Positions 1-22,376 of a stretch of DNA of 41,466 nt are shown piece after piece. The position numbers and the translations under genes are program-made. The stretch comes from Botryococcus braunii (Eukaryota; Chlorophyta; Trebouxiophyceae), in the NCBI GenBank assembly GCA_002005505.1, contig KV908447.1, positions 213,705-255,170 of the forward strand, in the 5' to 3' direction. Each line of letters starts with the position of its first letter. Position 1 is the first letter of the stretch. A model generated the notes under the pieces. It worked only from the letters and a program-made list of their open reading frames with translations, searched no databases and was not told where the DNA came from.

Positions 1-140
1 GATAGAGCGCCATGGGAAAAAAGGTATTCGGCAAGAAGACTCCACTTCATGTGAAACCTGAACCCACAAATGGCGGCTGTGCCAAGGCTTAACGCATGAC
101 TGGAAGACAGGCAGCCCGTCGGTAAGGTGGGAGGACTCAC

Positions 141-3636
<3,496 letters not shown>

Positions 3637-6600
3637 GGGTGATAATAGATTGTTACCATCGACCTACAGGCGATTCCTATCCGTAGGAATCCCGCAGTGA
3701 CCGCACATTCGGATCGCCACGACACAATTGTGAAATGTGGGCCCCGGATTGCTGCCGCGTCGGGCGCCCACTTTCTTCGAGTCGTCTGGACATTTTACAT
3801 GATCGCCGACGGCGATTCGCCGTCCATTCAAAATCTTTGCAATCTTCTGGAAGGAAAGCTATGCTTCACTTTTGAACTAGGGAAAAGAGAAGGAACCTGG
3901 GTTCACGTAGCTGTGCAAAGGCTCAGCGAAGGATTAAATCAAGCGAGCAGGTTTCCAGAACAGGAAGAAAGGGAAAGGGAAGGGAACGGGAAGGGAAGGG
4001 AGGGTAAAATTAAGATGAGAAGTAAAGCATATTCTAACCGGGAGTATGTATCCTACAGGTCAGGGACATGTTTCTGCACAGGTATGGATATCTATGAACG
4101 GGGCTGTCATTATTTTTAAAAATTAATGGACAGTACTTATGCAAGGACATGCTTCACAAACTTATCAAAGAAACAGAGTAGCTGCTGTGAATATTGTCTG
4201 AACACTGAACTCAATGCTAGTACCAACCTACAGAGGTTTTTCCGTATTAACGAAAATTGTGAGGTATATTCAACCCTTATAAGCATTAGTCATAAAGAAG
4301 CTACGGACTTTTTGTCATTAGCTCATTTTAGCATCGTTACTGCGTGGACTTATCCTGCTTGAAGTCCACGTATCTTCCCGATGTTTCATATAGGGTGAAG
4401 GCTAGTGAAGTAGCCCTAGACGTGCATTGCAACACAGACACAGCCGCAGGTAGTGTTGATGGTAACATGATATCGCTTAGTAAATCTTTCCACCTTTCAG
4501 ACAAGAATTTGGAGCACACGATGTTTCTTGACTCACCACTTTCAGTACTCCAACTCTTTGCTAGCCACAATTTGCAGCAGGCAAAATTTGGTTTTTGGTA
4601 CCTCTGCATCACGGCAATCATCCACACAGCTATTGCGAGTGTCTTATAATCAGGCCCACCCTTCAACACAATTTTAGCCAAGTAAAAGTGATCGAATGTT
4701 TCAGTGAAATGGGAGCAGTTCCATCGAAGATGCCCCTTTCGCTCCAAATCTGAACCGTACATTTCAATATCGCTTTCCTCGATGTATAGCGATCGCGCGG
4801 CCCGGACTCCACGTCCCAATTACATCTTTACGAGTTACTGGGATGGACCACCTCAAGGGGGGTTACAGGCACGTGCAAGAGAGGGCAAACCAAAACGTCA
4901 CGCACGCGTGGCTTGCCAAGAACGGAGCTGCTGTCGCATTTTCTGCCGAATACGCCGAGATCCTGCACCAAACTGGCTGCTAAAGTTGAAGACCTTTTCA
5001 AAGTTGCCTGCCAATGCTGAGGAGATTCTGTCGCTTGATCAGGCGTTAAGCCTTTACCTCAGCACCTATTTCAACCTTGAAGCAGAGCAAAGCAGATCTG
5101 TGTCTTGTATCTTGCGTGTGGATGCAGATGGCTATTGGTCCGAGCTGGGTAATCGTCCCTGTACGGGATGGTATGGTATGGGACTCCAGGGAACACGGAT
5201 GTATTGCATGTAATTACTAGTCAGAGAGTTGGCCTTATCAAGTCCCCAGGGCAAGTGGCTCCCGGTCAACGGTGCAAACCACACAGCGTAGAATGCGTTT
5301 GGGCCTTATCGGGCATACGTAATTGAGTTTGAAATTGCATATTGTAACACATGCCTTGAACCAAACAGGGGTTTCAGGGAAGCGTGTCAGCTCGCCTGGT
5401 GCTTGCCAACACAAAAAAAATGGGGGAAAGCCCTCTTTACAAGTTGGACAAAACACGCCAAAATCCAAGTAGCCTGCAGGTCGAACTGCTGCTATACAAG
5501 CATGAACCTGCAACTCAAACGTTTGTTAGTTTAGCGATGCCAAATCAAGCGAAAACGCAGTGGGACGCGAGCAATGACACATAACCCTCGCGGGCAGCAG
5601 ACAAGACCAAGGTACAGGAGTCTTGCCGACGTGTCGCTCATCAGCTGAGCAGCGGATCAGGGAATATGCATCGTCTCCCTTGATCCTGCGCCTTCTTGAG
5701 CTCAAAGAATCCAAGCCTTCCTTTTCATGCCTTCGACGCTACAAACCCAGCAAGAATTTGCAATGCTGCTTAGATGTCAGCTATGCATTTGCGATGTGGG
5801 CTGCTTTCAGGTGGGTCAGCACTGTCCATGGAGATGCAAATGTTCCATAGCAAACCCGGATATGTACATATCTCCCAGAATTATTCCACCTCCAACATTA
5901 TTTGCTTATCAGACGGAATTTCCAAGGGTATACCACACTTAAGAGCGCCAGCTAGGCCCCCCTGGATGTTTGACCTATTATTGTTGTACTCAGCTGTTGC
6001 TCCAGTTTCATGAGCGTAGCTGTTAAACACTCAGCATACCTCAATCCCTCAGGCGACTACTTGAAAGGGAGAAAGGCTTCTCGACCCTCTATAACTATGC
6101 GAGTCCCTCAAAGACAGTACTTCTGACTCACAAACATCAAAAGTTCCCACCTTGACAACATGATGGTGGGTCAATAACCCCCTTTGGCCATTGTGCCAAA
6201 GAAAAACTGACCGATACCAGGAAACACCCTGGTTACTCCACTTCGGCTCGTCTGCTGCTACCCACCTGTCAGTGGCAGAGCATCCAGGCGCCACGGGCTT
6301 TGGGGAAACAAAAAGGCTTATTGAACAGCGCAACTCATTGTTTCGCAGCAGCCTAGAGCAGCTAGAACAAGTTGCACGATATCTCTCCTCTTGTGCAAAA
6401 CCCCTGGGACGGCCCAAATATGCCTATCCCCTCCCCCTCTGCAAATGCATTCCGATTCCCATTTTGTTGATCGGGGTCATATGCGGAACACAAAAGTCAG
6501 CCCTTCCCAATACTAATGCCGTTGGCACAGTCCAACAAGATCGACCATTGTCTGGGACGTCACATACATGTGTCCCTGACTCTTATTGGTGTTTTGAGTT

Positions 6601-9020
6601 TTCGATGACAGCCAAGCCACCAGGCAAGCTGCGACTGGGTACTGATGCGTACACCCTGAGAAGAGAGCAAACAGTGCAGCTTATGCTCACCGTCGGTTGG
6701 AGAGACGGCTTCCCTGCGGTGCAGCACTAAACAGCGACGATGCCCGAATCAGCAAGCAACATGCTCTTGATCGACAGCCGCTTTACTTTCTATCTGGAGC
6801 GCTACTCCACGCCACTTGCCAGGAACCACACAGGAAGGCACCGGCAGCAACAGCCCCAATCGTCCAATGAAATGACCGGTTTAGTGATGCCTATACAGGC
6901 ATATATGCACAACACCTGGCAATGCCGTCACCGCAAAGATGATAGGCTACGGATCCTGCGGTGAGAACTTCCAGTGTTCCTATCCATTAAATATAACCCT
7001 GAGTAGCAGCCCGAAAAGCGATGGGCACGCCACATGGTCTCTACCGACCACACCTGAGAGAATGCAGCACCTTGCAACATGGATCAGGTACCGCGTCAGT
7101 GTGAGTGATAACGTCCTGTCCAGTCCTGCTTTAATTCTTCAGTACGTGGAACCATTGCACTGGAACAAGAATACATAAGTGAGGTGCCCCAAGCATGAAC
7201 TCTAGGGGGACTTCTCTACGCAGGCTAAAGACAATTGTGACTTTGCCATCATCACCAAGACATGAAAGACTCTGGGTCTTTGGAGGAGACAGCCACTGCA
7301 CCTCAACAAATGTTCATCCTAATTAAGTGTTTGGAGGAGACAGCCACTGCACCTCAACAAATGTTCGTCCTAATTAAGTGTTTGGAGGAGACAGCCACTG
7401 CACCTCAACAAACGTTCGACCTGCACAAGATGCCCATGGCAGTCCAAGACCACCGGGCTCGTTGAGTTCGAACATTAAGCCAATGCTCTCGAACCCATTA
7501 AATTAGCATATCGTGAATAAAACAGCTGTAACATGGTAGTGACAAGCACAGCCACCAAATTAGGTGTGATCGCTCTTCCCATTCCAAATTTCTCTGGATC
7601 AAATGGATCCGAAAGCGGGCATTTGACCTTCCTGATTGAGAAATGCCAGCACATCTCACAAGCATCATCTTGAAGATGCGATAATTGCAGAGACTCTGGA
7701 TGACGCAGCCTAGATTCGTGGATAATTGCCATCAAAAGCTTCACATAGCATCCTTGATCTTTATCACTTCTTGATAAAGAAGTCATACATGAGGCACGCG
7801 AGGCCACCATGAGTGAACGATGTGCTTTACGACACAACCTGCGATTTACCGTCAGAATTGCTTGCAGACGGTAAAAAGATGATCATTGCATATAGTTGTT
7901 GCCATCCATATCGCCAAGCTGTACCACACTCGCATACCACCGCACTTCCATAATCTCTCTATGATGTTTAGGTTTTGAGCACTGCGGTCGACAGCAGCAG
8001 AACTTTGACGGGCATGAATGCGAAAGGTTACATGCCTCCACAGTGCCTGTCCGCATATATCTGCACCACCACGTGTTGCGGCACAGCGAGGGCTGGCATG
8101 TTAGCCAGACCCAAACTTGCAACCCCAGCTTAAATACCACTCCCCCTTCTGTTGTGAATGTAGAAAGGGGCAACTTTTCCTTTTTTTTGAGAGCCTGCGC
8201 CTCCCCGGAGGGCGTGCCGCTCGAGCCCTGACTGAACTAAAGTAAAAGTGCATTGTCTTCTCATAAAGCAGGAACTGGGGAAGTTGCATCTCTTAAAAAT
8301 TGAAAAACCACACGCTGTTTGGACGCATGCCCCTCTAGCAACGCAGATTTTTTGCAAGGCTGCTCATGGTCTCCGCAGCATAAGTTAGGAGCCGGTTGCT
8401 CAACGTTCTAGGATGTGCGGCACTCCTCTCTCGCGCCCGAGCAACATATTAGGCATTGCCAGTGGCGCAAGTTAAAACCCTGCAGGCCAAGATAAATTGT
8501 GAGGGGCCCAGGCATATAGGTGTGGGTAACAATGCTTCGGTTCTAACAGCAAGATGCATGTGTCTGACTGCCACTCATGTCGACCCATCCTACTCGACAT
8601 ACTGGACAGCACTCCGAAGAAAAAGCTCAGCCCAAGAACAAGATGAGATGAGTAATAAACTACAACAAAGCCTTGCACCAGGAGTAAGGGGGCGCTCATG
8701 TCTGCTCGACCGCTTTGCATGCATTTACAACTCCAGCCTGAGGGTAGCAAAGGCTCGTTGACGACCCTCCAGAACCCTCGAGCCGGTCGGGCGCTCCCTG
8801 TTTGAACCCTGAATCTATTTGACCATGCCGATACTTCCCATTAACGGCCGGAGTCCCGCTACCCGCAGCCACAAAAGGAAAACCAGGGCAGACGTTCTCC
8901 AGCACCAGAGAAGTGAGAAAGATGGGACCACAATCTCCATTTTGTGGGAAGCGAATGACCTCTGACACAAGGGGTTTTACCTGAACTCCAAAAGTATTTG
9001 GAATGGCAGCTGGTGTTCGC
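3637..9020. other. Spacer between the two FPPS genes
   Basis: About 5.4 kb separates the 3' end of FPPS-2 from the 5' end of FPPS-1. No open frame here resembles a known family. Frames of 160 to 179 codons at 4337-4819 (minus), 4704-5213 (plus) and 6191-6730 (plus) lie within what chance allows. The only clear structure is the 51-bp triplication at 7279-7415. Part of 4842-5030 reads like a decayed coding fragment. The promoter of FPPS-1 should lie just above 3636, but I see no definite element. Confidence 0.6.
7279..7415. repeat. 51-bp tandem repeat, about 2.7 copies
   Basis: Units begin at 7279, 7330 and 7381 and differ at only a few positions. Because 51 is a multiple of three, the plus frame stays open across all copies and repeats LEETATAPQQMFILIKC (17 residues). 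No gene context supports expression. Confidence 0.9.
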
Positions 9021-14985
<5,965 letters not shown>

Positions 14986-14999
14986 TTTAGTGCTGAGAG

Positions 15000-15063
15000 C
15001 CCCATATATGCTGAACGGATGAAATTGCTCTTCACCGTCGCCATGAACTTCCGTTGGCCAATC
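15000..15063 (-). promoter_or_regulatory. Possible FPPS-2 promoter elements
   Basis: Just upstream of the FPPS-2 ATG the minus strand has ATTGGCCAA (15055-15063, a CCAAT-box core) and CATATATGGGG (15000-15010, TATA-like). The TATA-like site is only about 15 to 25 bp from the first ATG. That would suit a short leader or initiation for the internal Met. Weak evidence. Confidence 0.25.
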
Positions 15064-15220
15064 ATTGAGCAGCTTCGATTGATACGTTGTGGTACTTTTG
15101 ACGCGTTCGTTTCCAATTTGAACAGTGTCCGCGATCAATCTGCTTCAGATGGACCGATCCCCCTCAAAACATCTACCTGTATCCAAACGAAAGCGTACTC
15201 GGGCTGGATAACCTATTTTT

Positions 15221-16091
15221 CGTCGTCGTCCAATGAAACGGCTAGCGGTTGGAGATAAGCCGGTGGCCTGAGCCAGGCAGGGGGAGGGATAAATAAATCA
15301 ATCTTTCTAAGCCAAAAGAATTAGTTTCAAAAAGTGGAGAGGCACACGTCTTATCCACTCCCATGAGCCCTTTACCTTTTACCATCTGAGTAATGATGGT
15401 ATTCAGAAACCCTGTCAGGGTGCCAAGGTATCCGGTGTGTTTTGAGGAACGGACACCTACACCCGTCTGCATGCATACAGAGCAACATGACACAAAAGCA
15501 CATCACTACCTTGCATGAATGTACACGGGATTCTGATTCAGATACTGGTGGCCACATCTGCCACTAGAAATCCCACCCACACCTAAAGACACAGGTAAGG
15601 TGGAGGCTACATGTCAAAATCATAGTGTAAACTAACATCACACTGTAATAATATTGTTCTTCGTCGTCCAATGAACGGCTAACGGTTGGAGATAAGCGGG
15701 TGGCCTGAGCCAGGCAGGGGGAGGGATAAATAAATCAATCTTTCTGAGCAAAAAGAATTAGTTTCAAAAAGTGGAGAGGCACACGTCTTATCCACTCCCA
15801 TGAGGCCTTTTACCATCTGAGTAATGATGGTATTCAGAAACCCTGTCAGGGTGCCAAGGTATCCGGTGTGTTTTGAGGAACGGACACTTACACCCGTCTG
15901 CATGCATACAGAGCGTCTTGAGATGACACAAAAGCACATCACTACCTTGCATGAATGTACACGGGATTCTGGTTCAGATACTGGTGGCCACATCTGCCAC
16001 TAGAAATCCCACCCACACCTAAAGACACAGGTAAGGTGGAGGCTACATGTCAAAATCATAGTGTAAACTAATATCACACCGTAATAATATT
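15221..16091. repeat. Tandem duplication, about 436 bp per unit
   Basis: Unit A (about 15221-15656) and unit B (about 15657-16091) are nearly identical. Both run from CGTCGTCCAATGAA through GGTTGGAGATAAGC to a shared end at GTAATAATATTG. They differ by small indels, such as a 6-bp loss in B near 15806, an insertion near 15915, and single substitutions. High identity suggests a recent event. No coding content is recognised. Confidence 0.95.
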
Positions 16092-16910
16092 GTAATATTG
16101 CACTAGTGTACTCATTAATATATTGTCCGAAGAGCAACTTAGCTCATATCACTCTCCATACCCAGAATCCTAATGCATTACACAGACTAATATCTTGCAT
16201 TCCACAGGTTTTCGAGTAAGCCACATGGTTGGGGAGTAGCACATGACCAACAAATAAAACAATTATAAGGAAAAGATTGTATACATATGTGTCTGTCTGT
16301 GCTGTTCCTCAAGGCCTTGGTGTACTGGGTGGTGGAAAGGCGGTTTGTGTATATAGGGGGGAACGTGGAGTATTTGTGGTACTTAAAAATATGATTTAAG
16401 GGGTCATGCACACTTCACACTTTTCTGAAGTGTATTCGCCATGTCTGGTTTCTCAGGTCATGCCCGTTTGGCAGAGAAGAAGGCAAAAGGAGAGGAACAA
16501 GGCCGTCTCATGCCCGTCAGGCAGATAAGAAGCTGTGGAGGGATATTATGTCAGGCGCCGGGTCAGTTTCATTATTGCTGCCGCTGTGGGCCGCCAGCTG
16601 GCTGCTCAGCGGGTGTTAGTATGTTTTCATTGGATCCTGCCTGCATTGAGACCATGCATGTCTCTCACCGTCAGTTTCCCGTCACCGGCCTTTGTACGTC
16701 TGCTTGCGTCGAGACATTGTGCTGGTCCTTTTAATCCCACTCATGTAAACAAAAGGAAATTGCATGTGTCAGTCTGCATAGAATCTTCCTTATGGTGAAA
16801 GAAAATTTTCTGCTTAGAACAAGTACAACTTCAAGTTTGGATGACAAATACCACGGGCTCGCCAAGAGCAGCCGCCGATGTATGACCCCCGTCTAGTCCT
16901 TCCAGTTGTA

Positions 16911-17004
16911 GCCTTGCACCCATATGCCTCAGGCGGAGGATTTATAAATCTATATTATTGCCTTGCACCCATATGCCTCAGGCGGAGGATTTATAAATCT
17001 ATAT
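16911..17004. repeat. 49-bp direct duplication
   Basis: The 45-bp segment beginning GCCTTGCACCCATATGCCTC is repeated with a 49-bp period at 16911 and 16960. Both end in TTTATAAATCTATAT, and the second runs on into more AT-rich sequence. Confidence 0.92.
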
Positions 17005-17325
17005 AAATTTATAAATAAATGCGATAGTTATCGCATTCGCTAAGCCTCGAGGAGCTCCTCTCCTCCAGGTAGTGAAACGGGCTGACCCCAAATTTAAGGC
17101 TACCGCACCAGCTGTACAGACTGACATGTTGCAGCAAACTGGCGGCCAATGACGTAGTCAGTGTGCATACAGCCATATCAAACTGAACCACCCAAAAGAT
17201 AGAGTAGACTCAAACGCTTACACTCCCAGGTTGCCATGGGTTGGTGGGGGGGTGGGTGAGCATGTGGATGCATGCAGGTCGGAATACAGAACTCGGGCAT
17301 CGGGCACTGACTTTTTCCGAAGTAT

Positions 17326-17435
17326 GCTTTTTGTCCCGGTACCCCCGTGATAGACACCCACAATCTTTCCATCCAACACACACGTATGGTCTTTACCCTG
17401 GTACCCCTGGGATAGGCACCCACACTGTTTTTCCG
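17326..17435. repeat. Diverged direct repeat, period about 63 bp
   Basis: CGGTACCCCCGTGATAGACA and TGGTACCCCTGGGATAGGCA, each followed by CCCACA, recur about 63 bp apart inside the minus frame 17178-17645. Confidence 0.6.
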
Positions 17436-19330
17436 CAGAGTATCCCTCCACATCTTCTTGTCAGACATGCGGCTGATTAAGTCAAATTCAAGAAACCCAT
17501 ATCCTCCCCAGACCAGGCAGTTGCACACTCTCATGTTGCTCGTTAAAGGCCCTGCAGGTTCCTTCACAACATACAGTGCTGATGAAACCGTAGTGTTGTA
17601 AATCCTTCTTTTGCTTGCCCTACTGAAATTTTCATCTATTGACACCCCTTTTTACCGAAAGTCACCAGCAGAGCCTTGCTATTCCTCTGTTTTTTTTTTT
17701 TTTAACACGGAATATTTCCGGCCAACAATTGCCCCAAAGGTGCAATGAACGGCATGGTCGCACCAGACATCTGCAACGCTCAAACAGTACCAGTAGAGCA
17801 CTTGGGATCCTTGAATGGTGATTTGGTGCTGACGATGGCAGCGAAAAGGACCCGTTTCACAGTGTTGGATGAAGATAGACCAGCCAGAGCAGATGTCAGC
17901 CCCGTGCCCCAAAGTTGATGCTCCAGACTGACTGTCGCACAGCGCCAGAGAGCTGCTAGGGGCCCTTACTTTCTCTTCTTGCAATAATGTGCAAATCTCT
18001 GGGAAAGTATTTATGCGGTGTCTACACGTCCACCATAGCATGGGCAAAATGCTCCCATTACGGATACTTATTTAGAAGCTGTCATTTGGGCGGAATGCGC
18101 ACTATTCAACAGGCTTTCCTGCAATTTGCTGTGTGACATTTGCTAATCTTGATGTAAGACCTCGACATGTCGAGTCTTCCGCTGCTCCTGTCTTAAAGAT
18201 GTGAGACTTGGGCTTTGAGGTCTTTCAAAAAGACGCAGATAAGTCTTCCACAACATTATGCATGTCCATGTTTTGACATCTGTGCACATCCATGTATGAC
18301 ATTCTGATAAGGGGGTTATCTGGAGCTCACCCGTTCCTGTGCCTCAATGAATACCCTCTATGAATGTACTTCATCCGTGATTTGATTGGCAACCCCGTAA
18401 GGTTCACATTTGGGTTTTGCAAGCAGTGTGCCTTCAACATTCCGTTGTTACACCGGTCCACGCAGACAATGATTATGTCCTTGTACATGATCAAAACCCT
18501 CGGCCATTGCTAGAGGCATATTGGGGGACACTCTACTATATACAGTTAAGAAAAACTTGGCATGACAGTGCAGGCCATGTACATATGCACATGCCTTATA
18601 AGGGTTGCCTAAGTAGGGTGTACAGCTACATTTGCTTAGTTTAGGGCCTGCATCATCGACAGGCAGACCTTTTGTAACAGGGCCACGGTCATGCTGAAAT
18701 TGGCTAAGGCATTGTTTATGCCAAGATCACACATGAGTCACTCGGTCCCATCAGGCGGCCTGCATACAAGTCCCTCATACTACCCTGATATGAAGCCCCT
18801 GTTCAGACGATTGTCCATCAGGTGACACGATGAGTCCTGTCATGCAAGGATACCTCGATTCTTAGGGACTGCCGCAGTAATTGCCAGCTTGGAAAATGAT
18901 GCAGCCCTGAAAATGCTATGCAAAACAATGAAATTCTATTCGAAGTGCTTGGCAGGGTTACTTAGAGGAATTGAATACCACAGATTGGAATTTTCAGTGC
19001 TCTGCTGCAGCCAGCTTGTCCCATCAACAAACACACGCACGCACACCAAAAGAGAACAGAATGGAGCAGGAGGTACGTTGGTAGCAAATACCCATGCCAA
19101 ACCTTACACGCATGGAAGCTGGACTTTGCCTGCTGCAACCAGGGTGCCCAAATCGTGGCATACGAGTTGGCGGCCAACATTGTGAGTAGATGTCCCCAGA
19201 ACTCACCAGGGGCAAAAACTAAACAATACGAACCTTCCGTTGCTCTGTGCCAAATGTTGGAAGGCTCCCATGGCTGTTCACGAGGGCACACACAAGGGCA
19301 TACTCAGTGTGAGGGTGCCATGTGTGCAGT

Positions 19331-22300
19331 TCACTTGCTCTCTGAGCCGGACTGAGCCATGGCAGTTTCAAGAGCGTTGTGGTAGCGAGTGACCTGGCGG
19401 CGTAATGATGCGTACTTGTCCAAGATCGCTTCGATATGACCCTCATATGCATCTTTAAGCTCCAAAATCCTGTCGCGCAGTGCGCGCATCTGCACCACCA
19501 CGAAAACACCAGCCTTGAATCTAGACTTGGATTTGCTAGTGCCTGGGTGGCAAAAGGAGTGCTGCACATAATAACTTCTTGTCCTTTGCATTGCAACGGA
19601 AACTAAGAGAGAGATGACATATTTTGGAGCGGCTACCATCCAGCACTGGAAGAAACTGGCATGTGCATTAGTTAATCTGCGGGGTTGCTCCTGTGCCGCC
19701 CCCCCCCCCCCAAAAAAAAGAAGAAGAAAAAGAAGAAGAAGAAGAAGAAGGAGAAGGAGAAGAAGAAGGAAGGAAGGATATAAAGAGGGCACCCACTACT
19801 AGACTTGCTTCCTTCAACACTCAAAAGTGGGACAAAGATGCAGTATGGAAATGACGTCATGCTGAAGAATTGCACAAAGTCAAAGCAACCCACACTGGCC
19901 AGCAGCAGAGAAAGCAAGGGCATCATTCCCAACAGGCAAAAGACTGGAGCCCCCTGTTGTGTGCAAAATTAAACAGGTAAGTAGTTGCTTTTGATAAAAT
20001 GCCAACGAGGCTCTTGAACCAGATGGACATTTTGTATAGCCTCCACCTTTTGACCCTCACTGTGGCATTGAACACCTCCCCAGCTATCTCGATTCGAAGG
20101 CATAATCCCACAGTCAAGTTTGGTTTGAGGAAAGGAAACATTACATCCAGAACCAGCCATTATGGCTGAAGGGATGCAATAGAAAAAAGTACTGTGACCT
20201 TACAGCAGCGGCATTCTCTGCTACTCTTGCAAGGTTGGCTGCATTCTCTGCTTCTACAGCTTCCCGCTCCTTGAGCTGCTCCTCCACAGAGAATTGTGCT
20301 GCCTCCTTTTTAAGGGCAGCCTGTGCGGTCACTGCAGTTGTTTAGAGTGTGTGGCATTGACATGTGTATCTGAAGTGGAGAAAGACATGACCTACATCAA
20401 TAGCCACAATGCAAGAGGAATATTGCATGAGAGAAGAGTGTCAGCGACAAAACTTAATGAATATAAGTAATCTGCCACGAATCACAACTGGGCTACAGTA
20501 TATATCAAATCCTTGAGACAACTTTGCAACCAAGGACCACAGTAGTGTTTCTGTAAAATTGTTGGCTCTGAGTCACATTCAATATGCAAAAGTGTTATGC
20601 TGTAAAATTTGCCCTCTGATGCTGCTGCTCGGCCCCTTTTCATGTTGGAGGGTGTAAAAGATTTATTCAAGCACCTCAAAAGATCACTCCACAAGGCAAG
20701 ACCAGTGACAGCGATTAGGTCGGATTTCGGCGAAATTCCCTTGACCATGCACAAATCATAGCAACAAACATGTATTGGCCACTTGTGTGCCCAAGACGAC
20801 TGCAAGCAAGGGTAAACCTCTGCTCCCCATGCTTAACTTCTCGTTTTCGTTCCAGTGGCTGTAACTCCTTTTGAAATCATCACAGATTCAATTTCCAATC
20901 TTCCTTAAACTATATGTTTACATTCCTGACAGCTGTCCTAGTAGCTGCTTCTTCACCAAGGCAAGGGTTCCCTTGCTGATAGGGTTGTTCAGGGGTTCCA
21001 AAATTTAGATATTACAGCTGCTGCTGTACACGGTAGACTTTTCCTTTATGAGGCCTTGTTCCATCTTCCCGTGCTGCTGTTTGTATTTGCTGCTCTGGCA
21101 GGAGCTCCTGCTCGTCGTGCACAACTGCCTGGTGCAAAAGGGCGAGCCCTGCCCTTCAGGTGGTCAAGTTACCTGGGCTTCTAAGCGCTGCAGCCTTTCC
21201 TGCAGGCTGGCAATCTGGCGCTTGAGGTGTTGCTGCTGGGCAGCTAGTTGGGCTGCTTCCGCCTCATTAGCTGCAATCGTTGCCCGCAGGTCTTTCACCT
21301 CCCTACTAACAGTCTTCTTGCGAGCTACTTCCCCTTTAAGCTCATCCAGCATCTTCTTTACCTTTACAACCTCCCGTTCTGCCTGCATATGTGCATCAAT
21401 TTCATCTGCAACTCTATCTTTGTCTCAGCCTTTGTGGTTCACGGAAATGGTACTAGATTGGGCGAGGTAGGGTGGTGGTCGGATGTGTGATCAACCTCCA
21501 TTGTAACCAGACTTATTTATCTGCCTCACAATCTGCATGTTTCCTCGCTTTGTTGACCTCTGACAACAGATATCTGGATATCTGGTAAGGAGCTGCAAGG
21601 AGGTCAGGGCAGGAGTCAAGGATTCCAGGGATAGGGCAAAACTAGGAACTTTAGTGATGCATGATGTATGACAGGGTTGGAAGTTCCAACTATGTCTGCA
21701 AGCTGTGGAAAGTGTATCGGGACATCGGGGGGTATGCAGACCCGTCCAACGGTGTGCAAGACAAGAAGGCAAAGATTGCTAAAGGCTAAACAATGGAACA
21801 GGTAAAATTGATTTGGAGAACTCTCATATGTTTATAAAGAAAGACTGCGTGGCAAAGGTATCCAAAGTTAGAGAGTGACAGACCCGAGAGATGGCGTCCA
21901 ACCGAGCCTGTAGGTCCCTGGCAACTCGTTCACCGTCTGTGAGGGCAGCCCGCTCCTTTTCAACTGCAGAGGCAGTTTCCTCCACCACCTGCCGGAGCTT
22001 TTCCGGGGACTGCAAGCCACAGTGACAATGAGAGAGAGTGTAAAGTGTGACATGGATATGTATATTTGACAATAGCAATATTCAGACCATTCTGTGGAGT
22101 TGTAACGAAGCACAAACGTATATCTTCAACCAAACTTCAGAAATTTTCATCACAATTTCAGATTGGAAGGACAGCAGCTGTCACATCACAAGAGCGGCAA
22201 GTTTTACGTCAGCACATGCTGCTTCCTTGTCATAGTCATCTTGACAATGAAAACACACCATAGCACGCCGGAAGTAAGTTTGTAGAGAAAAGCCAGATGG

Positions 22301-22340
22301 ACAGTCAAAGTCAGAGACTCACACGCATGCACACACGCAC

Positions 22341-22376
<36 letters not shown>

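Larger units (their letters stand above)
14986..19330. other. Spacer between FPPS-2 and NUF2
   Basis: About 4.3 kb holding upstream sequence of FPPS-2 and downstream sequence of NUF2. Besides the 436-bp and 49-bp duplications it has no gene I can support. A 155-codon minus frame (17178-17645) contains a diverged repeat of about 63 bp, and its product is not recognised. Confidence 0.55.

Noticed and set aside
4337..4819. 160-codon minus frame
   Set aside because: It opens at TTG and resembles nothing known. A few frames of this length are expected by chance in 41 kb.
6191..6730. 179-codon plus frame
   Set aside because: No domain, signal or splice context recognised. It could be real but cannot be supported.
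14986..15138. Extending FPPS-2 exon 1 upstream to 15138
   Set aside because: The frame is open but contains no ATG; it would need a TTG start.
17178..17645. 155-codon minus frame considered as a transposase fragment
   Set aside because: The stretch around DKKMWRDTL looked suggestive, but no catalytic motif or terminal repeat could be found.
19490..19792. Extending the last NUF2 exon into the upstream open frame
   Set aside because: The extension is poly-Leu from a GAA repeat and lacks family similarity. The GTGCAG acceptor at 19490 fits the phase.
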